Assembly (NCBI RefSeq): GCF_011040385.1
Contig: NZ_JAAIKB010000023.1
Coordinates: forward strand, 1-57,588
Length of the DNA: 57,588 bases
Direction of reading: 5' to 3'
From: Falsiroseomonas algicola
GTDB lineage: Bacteria > Pseudomonadota > Alphaproteobacteria > Acetobacterales > Acetobacteraceae
A program made the translations under genes and the position numbers. Below, piece by piece: positions 25,589 to 33,503 of this stretch. Under the pieces are notes generated by a model. The model was given only the letters and a program-made list of their open reading frames with translations, searched no databases and had not been told where the DNA came from. Numbering within the stretch: position 1 is the first letter of the stretch; the number at the start of each line of letters is the position of its first letter.

Positions 25589-27411
25589 GCCGTTTCTTCC
25601 CGTCCAGGTGACAAGGCCCGCAATGCGTTGAGGACGACGGCCACGTCAATGGCCTCCTGGATCAGGGCACCCTGCACGGGGGTGAGGGTGCCGGCGGCGG
25701 CGGCCAGCATGCCGATCACGGAAAGCCCGATGCCCACGGCGACGGATTGCCGCGCGATGGCCTGCGCCCGTCGCGCGGCGAAGAGCGCGGTGGCGACGCG
25801 GTCCAGCCGGTCGACCAGCACGACGGCATCCGCGGCCTCCCCGGATGCGGCGGCGCCGCGCGCCGCCATGGCGATGCCGACATCGGCCATGGCGAGAGCG
25901 GGCGCATCGTTCACGCCATCGCCCACCATCAGCACGCGGCCGCCCCGCCGCTCCGCCTCGATGACGGCGAGTTTCCGCGCGGGGTCATGGTCCGCGAAGA
26001 CGGCATCCGCGCCGACCTGCCGCCCGACCGCCTGCGCCGGCCCCTCCGCATCGCCGGAGAGGAGGATGACCCGCGCAATGCCGGCGCGGCGGGCAGCGGC
26101 GATCACGCCGGGCGCCTCGGGTCGCAGCCGGTCCTGGAACAGCAGCGTGCCGGCGTAGCGGCCGGCAATGGCGACGGTGACGGCGGCCGTGCCGGGTTCA
26201 TGCGGGGCGGCCTCCGGCAGGGCGGCGTGGCCGGCCACGAAGCTGCGCGCGCCAACCGCCACGGCCTGGCCTTCCACCACGCCGGCGAGGCCTGCGCCGG
26301 CGGCCTCCTCCACCGCTTCCGGCATCGGCAGCGCAAGGCCGGCTTCCCGCGCGGCGGTCACCAGCGCTTCCGCCAGCACATGCCCGCTGGCCTGGTCCAG
26401 CGCGGCCGACAGCCGCAGCAACTCGGCCTCCGTCACCCCGGGCGCCGGGCGCAGCGAGACGAGGCGGGGCCTGCCCTCCGTCAGCGTGCCGGTCTTGTCC
26501 AGCACCAGGATGGAGACGGCGGCCAGGCGTTCCAGCGCGGCGCCGGACTTCACGAGCACGCCGGCACGCGCCGCGCGGTTCATGCCGGCCACCAGCGCGA
26601 CGGGCACGGCCAGCAGCAGCGGGCAGGGGGTCGCCACCACCAGCACGGCCAGGGCGCGGGCGGGGTCGCCCGCCAGCAGCCAGGCGCCGCCGGCCAGGGC
26701 GAGCGTCGCCAGGAGGAAGGCGACGGACCAGCGTTCCGCCAGCCTGGCCATGGGCGGCTTGGCAGCGGCGGCGCCCTCCACCATGCGGACGATGGCAGCA
26801 TAGGTGCTCTCCGCCGCCGGACGCGTCGCCAGCAGGACCAGGCTCTCGCCGGCATTGGTGGCGCCGCTGCGCGCCGCGTCGCCGGCGGGGTGCGGAACGG
26901 GCAGGGGTTCGCCCGTCAGCGCGGCCTCATCCAGCAGCGCCGGGCCTTCCAGCGCGCCATCGACCGGCAGCACCTCCCCCTTGCGGATCAGCAGGCGGTC
27001 GCCGGGGCGGATCGCCTCGATCGGCACCTCCTCCAGCGCGCCATCGTGCTGGCGGAGCGCGGTGCGGGGCTGCCGGGCGAGCAGCGCCGTCATCTCCCGC
27101 TTCGCGCGCGCGCTGGCGCGGGCTTCCAGCACCTGGCCGCCGGCGAACATCAACGCGACGACGGCGCCCGCCAGCCATTCGCCGAGCGCCAGCGCGCCAC
27201 CCATGGCAAGGGCCGCCACGATGTCAAGCGCGAAGTCCCGCCGGGCGATGCTGCGCAGGATCTCCAGCAGCAGCGCGCCCAGCACCACGACGGTGCCGGC
27301 GGCCAAGGCCAGGGATGACAGCGTGGGAAGGGGGACGAGGCGGAGCAAAAGACCGAGGGCCAGTCCCGTGCCGGCGGCGATCAGCAGGCGCTGTTTCGCA
27401 TCCTCATCCAT
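25585..27411 (-). CDS. Heavy-metal-type P-type ATPase (CPL motif)
   Basis: A 608-residue P1B-like cation ATPase in the inner membrane. It has the actuator TGE (LTGEPLPVP), the phosphorylation loop DKTGTLTEGRP, and the hinge GDGVNDAPALAMADVGIAM. The transmembrane CPx signature reads TPCPLLLAVPVA, so CPL replaces the usual CPC. The nucleotide-domain HP dipeptide reads HV (SGHVLAEALV). There is no N-terminal heavy-metal (HMA) domain; the protein opens directly with membrane helices. The transported ion cannot be predicted. It overlaps the dehydrogenase gene downstream by four bases. Confidence 0.88.
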   Translation of the reverse strand: MDEDAKQRLLIAAGTGLALGLLLRLVPLPTLSSLALAAGTVVVLGALLLEILRSIARRDFALDIVAALAMGGALALGEWLAGAVVALMFAGGQVLEARASARAKREMTALLARQPRTALRQHDGALEEVPIEAIRPGDRLLIRKGEVLPVDGALEGPALLDEAALTGEPLPVPHPAGDAARSGATNAGESLVLLATRPAAESTYAAIVRMVEGAAAAKPPMARLAERWSVAFLLATLALAGGAWLLAGDPARALAVLVVATPCPLLLAVPVALVAGMNRAARAGVLVKSGAALERLAAVSILVLDKTGTLTEGRPRLVSLRPAPGVTEAELLRLSAALDQASGHVLAEALVTAAREAGLALPMPEAVEEAAGAGLAGVVEGQAVAVGARSFVAGHAALPEAAPHEPGTAAVTVAIAGRYAGTLLFQDRLRPEAPGVIAAARRAGIARVILLSGDAEGPAQAVGRQVGADAVFADHDPARKLAVIEAERRGGRVLMVGDGVNDAPALAMADVGIAMAARGAAASGEAADAVVLVDRLDRVATALFAARRAQAIARQSVAVGIGLSVIGMLAAAAGTLTPVQGALIQEAIDVAVVLNALRALSPGREETA

Positions 27412-27450
27412 CCGCCCTGCGTGGACCGCCGGCGCGGCGGAGTCCAGGGC

Positions 27451-28266
27451 TCAGCGCGCGACGAGGTCCCAGCGGATGGTACGGCCGGGGCGCAGCGGGA
27501 TTGCGCCCGCCGTCGCCGGGGCCGGCATGCCGTCCGGCGCCAGCGCGGTGACGGTGCGGCGTTCAAAGGCGCCATGGGGCCCTTCCGGGTCCACCTGGTC
27601 GAGGTCGGCCGGCAGGGCGCCCAGCCAATCCAGCGCCAGGGCGCCGGCCAGGCGAGCGGCCGGGACATGCACGGCCAGGTTGCAGGTGGCCGGGGGCGTG
27701 CCGGCCTCGCTGTCCGGCAGCAGGAGGACGAAGCCGCCGGCCTCATCCGTCCAGGCGACGATGCGCATCAGGCCGGCATCGGTCGCGGCAGCCAGGCGGC
27801 CGAGCGCGATGCCGCGGCCGGCTTCGTCCCGCAGCGTCCCGATCACGGCGGTGCTGCCGGCGGGGATGGACCGGCCCGGCGCCGGGCGCAACAGCACCGT
27901 GCGGCGAACGGGATGCGGCGGCACGGGGATGGGCGCGCCGCCCGCGGTCGGGCGCGTGGGGTAGCGGTCCGGCACCTCCACCATGATGGCGGCCGGCTGG
28001 AAACGGCGTTCGGGATCCGTCACGACGATCCGGCGCGGGCCCGGCGGCAGGTCGGCGAAGCGCATCTGGCCGGAGGCAGGGTCCCATTCGGGACGAGCAC
28101 CGATGATGCCGATGGCCTTGATGCTCAGCCCCGCCACTGGCGGCAGCAGGCCGGGCTGGCCCTCGGCCCGATAGGCCAGCGCACGGATGCCGAGGATGGG
28201 TTCCCCCGCCGGCATCGCGGACCGGCTGCCCAGGCGCCAGGGCGACTGCGTCCCGATGATGCTCAT
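27451..28266 (-). CDS. Hypothetical beta-rich protein
   Basis: A 271-residue protein without leader or membrane helices. It is rich in Pro and beta-forming residues; segments such as GRLAAATDAGLMRIVAW and TDEAGGFVLLLPD look like a carboxypeptidase-regulatory or Ig-like fold. I do not recognise the family. It is first in the minus-strand group with the P-ATPase (39-base gap) and lies directly after the broken thioesterase, so it sits at the edge of the native sequence beside the foreign insert. ATG 28266 is the assumed start. Confidence 0.6.
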   Translation of the reverse strand: MSIIGTQSPWRLGSRSAMPAGEPILGIRALAYRAEGQPGLLPPVAGLSIKAIGIIGARPEWDPASGQMRFADLPPGPRRIVVTDPERRFQPAAIMVEVPDRYPTRPTAGGAPIPVPPHPVRRTVLLRPAPGRSIPAGSTAVIGTLRDEAGRGIALGRLAAATDAGLMRIVAWTDEAGGFVLLLPDSEAGTPPATCNLAVHVPAARLAGALALDWLGALPADLDQVDPEGPHGAFERRTVTALAPDGMPAPATAGAIPLRPGRTIRWDLVAR

Positions 28267-28338
28267 GCCGGCTGCCGCGTCACGACGCTGTCTCCTCGCC
28301 TCTGCACGACCCTAGGCGAGGTGACGGGCGGGCCGCAA

Positions 28339-28602
28339 CTATCGGTTGGTCTCAACCGTCCCAGTAACGAGAATTCCTGACACTGCCTGACGAAGCGTGT
28401 CGGGAAGGGGGGTCGGCCGGCGCTGCGTCGCGCGATCCACATAGACATGCACGAAGTGACCCTCCGCGCTCACGCTCTCCTCCCCGGCCCTGAAGATGCC
28501 GATGCCGTAGCGGACGGAGGTATTGCCCACGCGCTCCACCCGCAGCCCGGCCGTCACCTCATCCGGGAAGGCGATGGGGGCGTGGAAGCGGCACTGTGAT
28601 CG
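28339..28602 (-). pseudogene. C-terminal remnant of native 4HBT acyl-CoA thioesterase
   Basis: Read on the minus strand from about 28602, this encodes QCRFHAPIAFPDEVTAG, then TSVRYGIGIFRAGEESVSAE and GHFVHVYVDRATQR. It aligns with the second half of the intact thioesterase at 30858-31292 (GCRYRKPVAYPQDI, TSVRYELAVFVAGEEEASAE, GHFTHVYVSRQTGR). The first half is missing here and its beginning is found 2.7 kb away at 31317-31415. About 37 internal codons are lost. A Met inside the remnant (28557) could start a 72-residue fragment, which would lack the hot-dog active-site Asp. Confidence 0.85.
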
Positions 28603-29008
28603 CCGATTTCGAGAGCCGCCGCTTGAGCGTCTTCGGCGTCGTCTTCAGGAGCTTCGCAGCGTCCTTCAGACACATCGCCATGTCGCCGACGACAACTCGA
28701 ACCGTCCGGCTCGTATTTCGGGCTTGTTCTGCTGCCGTTGCCCATCGGCAATTTTCGGGACTGTAACCGGCATCATTGTCGATGCGGTCGAGGCTCAGGC
28801 CGCGTCGATATCCGTCCGACATATCAGCGACGAAATTCGCGAAAACATGCCAGCGCGGGCAGACGGTAATTCCGCGCCCGCCGTAGCGGCGACGATTGTG
28901 ATATGATTCGTTGTAGCAGCGCGCGTGCATATTGAGCCACGTCCGGTAGAGCGGATGATTGTAGTTGAGTTCGGCGTCTGGCGCATTAATTTCAACGGTA
29001 TTGGACAC
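28559..29008 (-). CDS. HNH homing-endonuclease-like protein with host-derived tail
   Basis: A 149-residue phage/intron-type HNH nuclease. The segment HPLYRTWLNMHARCYNESYH, the RYGGRGITVCPRW block, SLDRIDNDAGYSPENCRWAT and the EQARN end match free-standing homing nucleases. Residues 108-132 (MAMCLKDAAKLLKTTPKTLK) look like a DNA-binding helix-turn-helix. The last ~11-14 residues come from the broken host thioesterase read in another frame, so the natural C-terminus was probably cut off or replaced at the junction. The GTG start has no good ribosome site. AT content and codon use differ from the flanks. Confidence 0.75.
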   Translation of the reverse strand: MSNTVEINAPDAELNYNHPLYRTWLNMHARCYNESYHNRRRYGGRGITVCPRWHVFANFVADMSDGYRRGLSLDRIDNDAGYSPENCRWATAAEQARNTSRTVRVVVGDMAMCLKDAAKLLKTTPKTLKRRLSKSAITVPLPRPHRLPG

Positions 29009-29026
29009 GATAACAACTCGCTCGAT

Positions 29027-29060
29027 ACTGCGTCGATGCTTGATTGCTCTCGACGACAGT
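29027..29060 (-). promoter_or_regulatory. Stem-loop upstream of the HNH gene
   Basis: 29027-29036 pairs with 29050-29060 through ten base pairs with one bulged base and a 13-base loop. It lies about 18 bases before the GTG of the HNH gene, in the gap between that gene and the divergent zinc-ribbon gene. Such a structure could restrain translation of a nuclease, as reported for several phage homing nucleases, but that role is inferred. Confidence 0.3.
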
Positions 29061-29155
29061 ATTTACGCAGCGAGTTTTCGGGTTAACTGCGGCTATAACG
29101 GAGTAGCAGTTTTCTCGTCGTAGACAGGGTCGCTCCGCGACGGTAACGATGTGGC

Positions 29156-29563
29156 ATGCGCAGGCCCCGCCGGATGCTCGTCGCGTTGGTTGCCGCACTC
29201 TCTGTTCCCACCGTCGCCGAAGCACGGGGCGGCCGGGGAGGAGGGCGCGGCGGCGGAGGGCGCGGCGGCGGTCGTAGTCGCGGCGGTCGTGGTGGCGGTG
29301 GCGGCTGGTTGCTGTGGTTGCTGGGCGGCGGTGCGGCGATCTTCGGGCTCTCGAAGGTCTTCGGTAGGAAGACACCGCCCCCGCCACCTGTATCGCCCGT
29401 TTCACCGGTTTCATCGGGTCCGGTGTCAACGCGACCGGTGATCAAATGCCCGAAGTGCTCCCGGGCAATGTTGACCCGGACCGCCCGACGCGGTCGTCAC
29501 GCCGGGCGGCGATTTTACGGGTGCGTCGGATATCTCGCTTGCACCGGGACACGCTCGATTTAA
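29156..29563 (+). CDS. Secreted/anchored Gly-Arg-rich protein with topoisomerase-type zinc ribbon
   Basis: A 135-residue protein. Residues 1-23 look like a signal peptide (MLVALVAALSVPTVAEA), 24-50 are an almost pure Gly/Arg run, 51-69 a hydrophobic segment (WLLWLLGGGAAIFGLSKVF), and 73-90 Pro/Ser/Val repeats. The C-terminus has four Cys (98, 101, 123, 129) in the C-x2-C...C-x5-C spacing of the topoisomerase I C4 zinc finger (CPKCSRAM, FYGCVGYLAC). That finger normally binds single-stranded DNA, so a membrane-anchored, exported version is unusual. It lies inside the foreign insert, divergent from the HNH gene. Confidence 0.7.
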   Translation: MRRPRRMLVALVAALSVPTVAEARGGRGGGRGGGGRGGGRSRGGRGGGGGWLLWLLGGGAAIFGLSKVFGRKTPPPPPVSPVSPVSSGPVSTRPVIKCPKCSRAMLTRTARRGRHAGRRFYGCVGYLACTGTRSI

Positions 29564-29593
29564 TCGACTCGCCCCGTTGCGATGGCTATGCAA

Positions 29594-30745
29594 TTAAAGC
29601 GTTCGGATAATTTGTTCGATGTCCGACGTGTCCGGGAAGGCGAGGTCTCTGAGATGCGATGGCGCTACGATGCGCACCGCATTTCCATAGTCGGGTTCCC
29701 ACAGTATCCCGGATGGGATTTCCTTCATGCCGCGCTGCTGAAACCATAGTGGCGAATCGTTATCGTTTGCCCATCTCACGATCCCAGCAAGATTTCGCTC
29801 GCTAAAGAACAGCTTGACGTCGTTTATCGCGCTGCGCGCCGCGTTGAACGATTTGAACGCGCCGTCGAGGCTCGCGCGGACCGATGAAATCATTCGATCC
29901 GCCTTTCTATTTGTCAGTTCTTCCCAGTGCGTTTCTTCGATGATGACCTTGACCGCCCGAAACTGGTCAAGTGCTCGCGTAAGCTCTTCGCGAGGGTTCT
30001 GGCGGTTCAAGATTGCGTTCAAACCGACCGCGACGTGGATCGTGCGGAAGTCTTGCCGTCCGCCGTAGTTGCGGCCTCCTGCTTGTTGAAACAGGCTTGG
30101 CTCTTCGTTCTCGTTGAATGTCCGGAGCGCGCCGCCGACGAAGCTCGCATTTCGGAGATGAGCGACGAGCGGGGTTGCTGCGGCCGTGAGCGTCGCAGGA
30201 AGTTCGGCGATTTCGATCAACGTGCGTTCGTGATGGAACAGCATTTCATACGCTGCGCGAGTTGCCGCGTGTAATGGAGTTTGAAGTTGCTTGCGGAGCA
30301 ACTCGAATTTCTGTCGGCGTTCGTAGGCTCGATGGTCGGCTAGCGCTTCGGCGTAGCGATTGCCTTCAAAGTGACGAGCGTGACAATCGGGACCGATAAG
30401 GCGTAAGCCCATGTCGCTTTGCGACAGAACGACCTTTCCGTCATTCCCAAACTGATATGCGCGTTCGCAGAAACTACACGCGTAAAACGCCGATTCATGC
30501 TTTCGTCGGGGCAGTATCCCAACGATGGCGAAATCGCTTTTGTCGGCGGGCGGGCGGCGTTGAAGCGGCAGAGCCTCGGCGGGGCGACCGGCGTCGAAGT
30601 GCTCGGTTAGACGCCTGCGCCAGTCTTCGACGAGCGCGCCGAAGCCCGCGAACGGTTCGGCGATGGGCGGGGTTGGGATGTCGAGGTCTTGGTCTGAAGG
30701 GGTGGTGGGACGGTCGGTGATGCTGTCCAAAAATGCCTCCGGCAT
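29594..30745 (-). CDS. Unknown protein with Cys/His cluster
   Basis: A 383-residue protein of no family I recognise. After a Pro-rich lead (residues 1-35) comes a possible zinc site: YACSFCERAY (Cys90, Cys93) and IGPDCHARHFEGNRY (Cys121, His122/125). The rest is a largely helical region (160-340), including NRKADRMISSVRASLDGAF and VKLFFSERNLAGIVRWANDN. The start at 30745 is chosen because upstream in-frame sequence runs antisense through the thioesterase gene; no clear ribosome site is seen. Codon use is AT-richer than the genome. It is probably insert cargo. Confidence 0.6.
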   Translation of the reverse strand: MPEAFLDSITDRPTTPSDQDLDIPTPPIAEPFAGFGALVEDWRRRLTEHFDAGRPAEALPLQRRPPADKSDFAIVGILPRRKHESAFYACSFCERAYQFGNDGKVVLSQSDMGLRLIGPDCHARHFEGNRYAEALADHRAYERRQKFELLRKQLQTPLHAATRAAYEMLFHHERTLIEIAELPATLTAAATPLVAHLRNASFVGGALRTFNENEEPSLFQQAGGRNYGGRQDFRTIHVAVGLNAILNRQNPREELTRALDQFRAVKVIIEETHWEELTNRKADRMISSVRASLDGAFKSFNAARSAINDVKLFFSERNLAGIVRWANDNDSPLWFQQRGMKEIPSGILWEPDYGNAVRIVAPSHLRDLAFPDTSDIEQIIRTL

Positions 30746-30857
30746 GCGTATACCGGAGAATTGTGTCGACGGCGGTTGCAATTCAAGTGGTGGCGTCCAC
30801 GCCCCTCGCTTTCCACCACATGTGGTGTTGGCACCTCCGCCCGGGAGCGGGGCAATG

Positions 30858-31292
30858 CTACTTGAGGGCTTGAAGCGCGTTTCGCAGATGCTCGGGCACG
30901 GGGACGGGCCGACCAGTCTGCCGCGACACATAGACGTGCGTGAAATGTCCTTCGGCCGACGCTTCCTCTTCGCCAGCGACAAACACAGCCAGTTCGTAGC
31001 GGACCGACGTTGTGCCGAGCTTCGCCAGTCGCATCCCAACGACGATGTCCTGTGGGTAGGCGACGGGCTTTCGGTATCGGCATCCAGTCTCAACGACTAG
31101 GCCGACAACGTTGCTGGCAGCGATGTCCAGCGCGCCAACGGCGATGAGCCACCGGTTCACCGCCGTGTCGAAGAAGCTATAAAAAACAACGTTGTTCACA
31201 TGCCCATACGCGTCATTGTCCGACCACCGTGTGCTGATGGCGCAATGATGTGGGAAGTCGGACAGGCGGGCAGTGGGCGGACGCTCAGTCAT
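30858..31292 (-). CDS. Intact 4HBT acyl-CoA thioesterase (acquired copy)
   Basis: A 144-residue hot-dog thioesterase. The TRWSDNDAYGHVNNVVFYSFF motif contains the catalytic Asp region of the 4-hydroxybenzoyl-CoA thioesterase class, which cleaves acyl-CoA esters. It is homologous to, but clearly diverged from, the two remnants of the native gene on either side, and its codon use matches the low-GC insert. An AAGGAT box lies before ATG 31292. The gene starts only 24 bases after the truncated native reading frame stops, so it can be expressed from the native operon and replace the lost enzyme. Confidence 0.88.
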   Translation of the reverse strand: MTERPPTARLSDFPHHCAISTRWSDNDAYGHVNNVVFYSFFDTAVNRWLIAVGALDIAASNVVGLVVETGCRYRKPVAYPQDIVVGMRLAKLGTTSVRYELAVFVAGEEEASAEGHFTHVYVSRQTGRPVPVPEHLRNALQALK

Positions 31293-31316
31293 TGGCGATC
31301 CTTCACACCATCGGGT

Positions 31317-31415
31317 TCATGTGTTGACGTGGCCGTAGATGTCGTTGTCCATCCACCGCGTCGGGATGGGCAGGAAGAAGCGGTAGTCGGCGCGGACCGG
31401 CAGTGCCTTGCTCAT
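31317..31415 (-). pseudogene. N-terminal remnant of native thioesterase
   Basis: An ATG at 31415 overlaps the stop of the upstream binding-protein gene (ATGA). It opens a 32-residue frame, [20 protein letters not shown] then [12 protein letters not shown], that ends at a TGA made by the junction. The [11 protein letters not shown] block is the conserved thioesterase start, matching WSDNDAYGHVN of the acquired copy. The rest of this gene resumes at 28602. The overlap shows the native gene was translationally coupled to the binding protein before the insertion. Confidence 0.88.
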
Positions 31416-32314
31416 GCCAGCGCTTCCTGCACCACGGCGTTGTCGATGCAGGCCTCGAAGCCCGGCGCCGCGGCGATCGCACCGGCGCGCAGCATGGAGG
31501 CTTCGAGCGATTCATAGGCGTCGCGCGGGAAGAAGGGCGTCGGCGCCCAGAGGCCGAGCTTCCTGTAGCGCGCGATACCGCCCTCCAGCGTCGCCCGGTC
31601 CATGCCCTCGAAGAAGGGCGCCACGGTCGCGGCGATGGTGGCGGCATCGCTGGCGTGCAGCCAGCGCTGCATCGAGGCCAGGCCGCGGATCATGCCGAGC
31701 ACGGCGGGGCGCCGTTCCGCCAGGATCGCGCGCGTCGCGTAGAAGGCGGTGTAGGAGGTCGGGCCGCGATCGGCCTGCGCATGCCAGGCGGTGCACCCCT
31801 TCGCTTCCGCCAGCGTCGCGAAGGGTTCGAAGACCTGCGCCACGTCGAGCGTGCCGGCGGCGACGGCCGCCGCATTCTCCGCCATGCTCCGGCCCTGCAC
31901 CGTGGTCAGCGATGCCGGGTCGATGCCGGCCTCCAGCAGGTCCCGCTGCAGGCACCACCAGGGGGTCGGCACCTCGCTGACCACGCCGAGCGACAGCGCC
32001 CTGAGGTCGCGGAGCGAGAAGCCGGGACGCGGCCCGCGCCCGACCAGCAGGAAGGGGTCCTTCATCACCACGGCGCCGAAGCTGACCAGCGGGCTGGCCG
32101 GATTCGCGGCGTGGTCGCGGATGACGCGCATCGGGCCGGACCAGGCCATGTGCGCCGCGCCCGACAGCAGATTGGCCACCGCCCGATCGGGTTCCCCCAC
32201 AGTGATGAGCGTGACGTCCACCCCGGCCGACGCGAAGTCGCCCCGCGCGATCGCGGCGTAGAAAGGCGTGTAGAACAGGGCGCGGAAGGGCTCCTGCAGC
32301 GTGATGGCGTTCAT
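31412..32314 (-). CDS. NMT1/THI5-like ABC substrate-binding protein
   Basis: A 300-residue protein with the two-lobe pattern of NMT1/SsuA-type binding proteins: [20 protein letters not shown], then [20 protein letters not shown] and [29 protein letters not shown]. These bind pyrimidine precursors, sulfonates or nitrate analogues. No signal peptide is visible from the chosen ATG, so export would need another start or the protein acts in the cytoplasm, as some THI5-like enzymes do. It is first in the operon whose second gene was the now broken thioesterase. Confidence 0.78.
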   Translation of the reverse strand: MNAITLQEPFRALFYTPFYAAIARGDFASAGVDVTLITVGEPDRAVANLLSGAAHMAWSGPMRVIRDHAANPASPLVSFGAVVMKDPFLLVGRGPRPGFSLRDLRALSLGVVSEVPTPWWCLQRDLLEAGIDPASLTTVQGRSMAENAAAVAAGTLDVAQVFEPFATLAEAKGCTAWHAQADRGPTSYTAFYATRAILAERRPAVLGMIRGLASMQRWLHASDAATIAATVAPFFEGMDRATLEGGIARYRKLGLWAPTPFFPRDAYESLEASMLRAGAIAAAPGFEACIDNAVVQEALA

Positions 32315-32388
32315 GGCCCGTGCTCCGGCTGTAAGGTTTCGCGCGATGTGACATGATTGCCGCCTGCCGGAGAAGAGGGTCCTCCCCG

Positions 32389-33354
32389 ATGATGATGTCG
32401 CGCCGCCTGCTGCTGGGAACGCTGGCCACGCCGATGCTGGCGCACGGCGCATGGGCGCAGGCGCCGCGACCGTTGCGCGTCGTCGTCGCCTTCGCCGTCG
32501 GTGGCCTCACCGACGTCGTCGCGCGCATCCTGGCGGAGCATATGTCGGTCACGCTCGGCCGGCCGCTGGTGATCGACAACCAGGGCGGCGCGGGCAGCAC
32601 CATCGGCGCCAGCACCGTGGCGCGGGCGGCGCCGGACGGGAACACCATCCTGGTCGGCAGCGTGGGCCATTCGGCGATGTCGGCGCTCTACGCCAGCTTC
32701 CCCTTCGACCCCATCACGAGCTTCGCGCCCGTGGCGCTGGTGACGCGCCAGCCCTTCGTCGTCGTGGTGCATCCCGGCGTGCCGGCGACCGACGTGCCCT
32801 CCTTCCTCGCCTGGCTCAGGTCCCGCAATGGGGAGGCGAATTTCGGCACGGCAGGTATCGGGGCGAGTTCGCACCTGGCGGCGGAGCTGCTGCGGAAGCT
32901 GACGGGCGCCAACTTCACCGTCGTGCCCTATCGCGGCACGCCGCAGGCGGTGGCGGATCTCACGGCCGGGCGGGTGGACTTCATGATCGACAGCCAGACC
33001 CTGCTCGCGCCGCTGATGGCCGATGGGCGGGTCCGCGGCCTGGCCGTCACCAGTGGCGAACGCTCCTCCATGCTGCCGCAGCTGCCGACGCTGGCTGAGG
33101 CCGGGGTCGCGGGCTACGACGCCACCGCCTGGCAGGCGATCTATGCACCGGCCAATACGCCGGACGCCGTGCTGCGCCCGATCGCGGAGGCCGCGGCCCG
33201 GGCACTGCGCGATCCCGGCGTGCTGGCCAAGCTCTCGGCCGCGGGGGTGGAGGCCTATGCCGATCCCTCGCCGGAGGCGGCGCGGGCGCATCTGGCGGTG
33301 GAGGTCGCGAAATGGGGCGGCCTGGTGCGGGAACTCGGCATCCGGGGCAACTGA
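32389..33354 (+). CDS. Tripartite tricarboxylate transporter substrate-binding protein (Bug family), third copy
   Basis: A 321-residue Bug protein with a leader (SRRLLLGTLATPMLAHGAWA), the VVVAFAVGGLTDVVARILAE loop, RAAPDGNTILVG and VPYRGTPQAVADLTAGRVDF. Three ATGs occur in a row (32389, 32392, 32395); a G-rich ribosome site lies before the first. No membrane components are near. It is divergent from the NMT1-like gene, with about 75 bases between the two starts, so the two could share a control region. Confidence 0.88.
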   Translation: MMMSRRLLLGTLATPMLAHGAWAQAPRPLRVVVAFAVGGLTDVVARILAEHMSVTLGRPLVIDNQGGAGSTIGASTVARAAPDGNTILVGSVGHSAMSALYASFPFDPITSFAPVALVTRQPFVVVVHPGVPATDVPSFLAWLRSRNGEANFGTAGIGASSHLAAELLRKLTGANFTVVPYRGTPQAVADLTAGRVDFMIDSQTLLAPLMADGRVRGLAVTSGERSSMLPQLPTLAEAGVAGYDATAWQAIYAPANTPDAVLRPIAEAAARALRDPGVLAKLSAAGVEAYADPSPEAARAHLAVEVAKWGGLVRELGIRGN

Positions 33355-33503
33355 TCCGCCCGATTCGCTCTTCAGCGCGCGTCTGAACATCGCGCGCCTT
33401 CCGTCTCTATTCCGTCATGGCTTCGCGACAAGGCTTCGCTCCGCAGGGCGGCGCGGCTATAGGGTGGGGATGGCCGCGCGGCGCCCCCTCCGCGTGGTTC
33501 CCG

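Larger units (their letters stand above)
28602..31322. mobile_element. Foreign insert splitting the thioesterase gene
   Basis: The boundaries are inferred from where homology to the native thioesterase breaks off: after GHVN on the right and before QCRF on the left. The segment is visibly lower in GC than its surroundings and holds an HNH nuclease, a zinc-ribbon secreted protein, an unknown 383-residue protein and a complete second thioesterase. I see no transposase, integrase, terminal inverted repeats or target-site duplication. Together with the roughly 110 bases of lost host sequence, this favours nuclease-driven or illegitimate recombination over transposition. Junction positions are good to a few bases only. 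Confidence 0.7.

Noticed and set aside
30745-31093. Longer start (31093) for the 383-residue insert protein
   Set aside because: The extra 116 codons run antisense to the thioesterase gene and have no protein-like character.
28602-31322. Insertion sequence or transposon as explanation for the split thioesterase
   Set aside because: No transposase frame, terminal inverted repeats or target duplication could be found, and host sequence is missing at the site.
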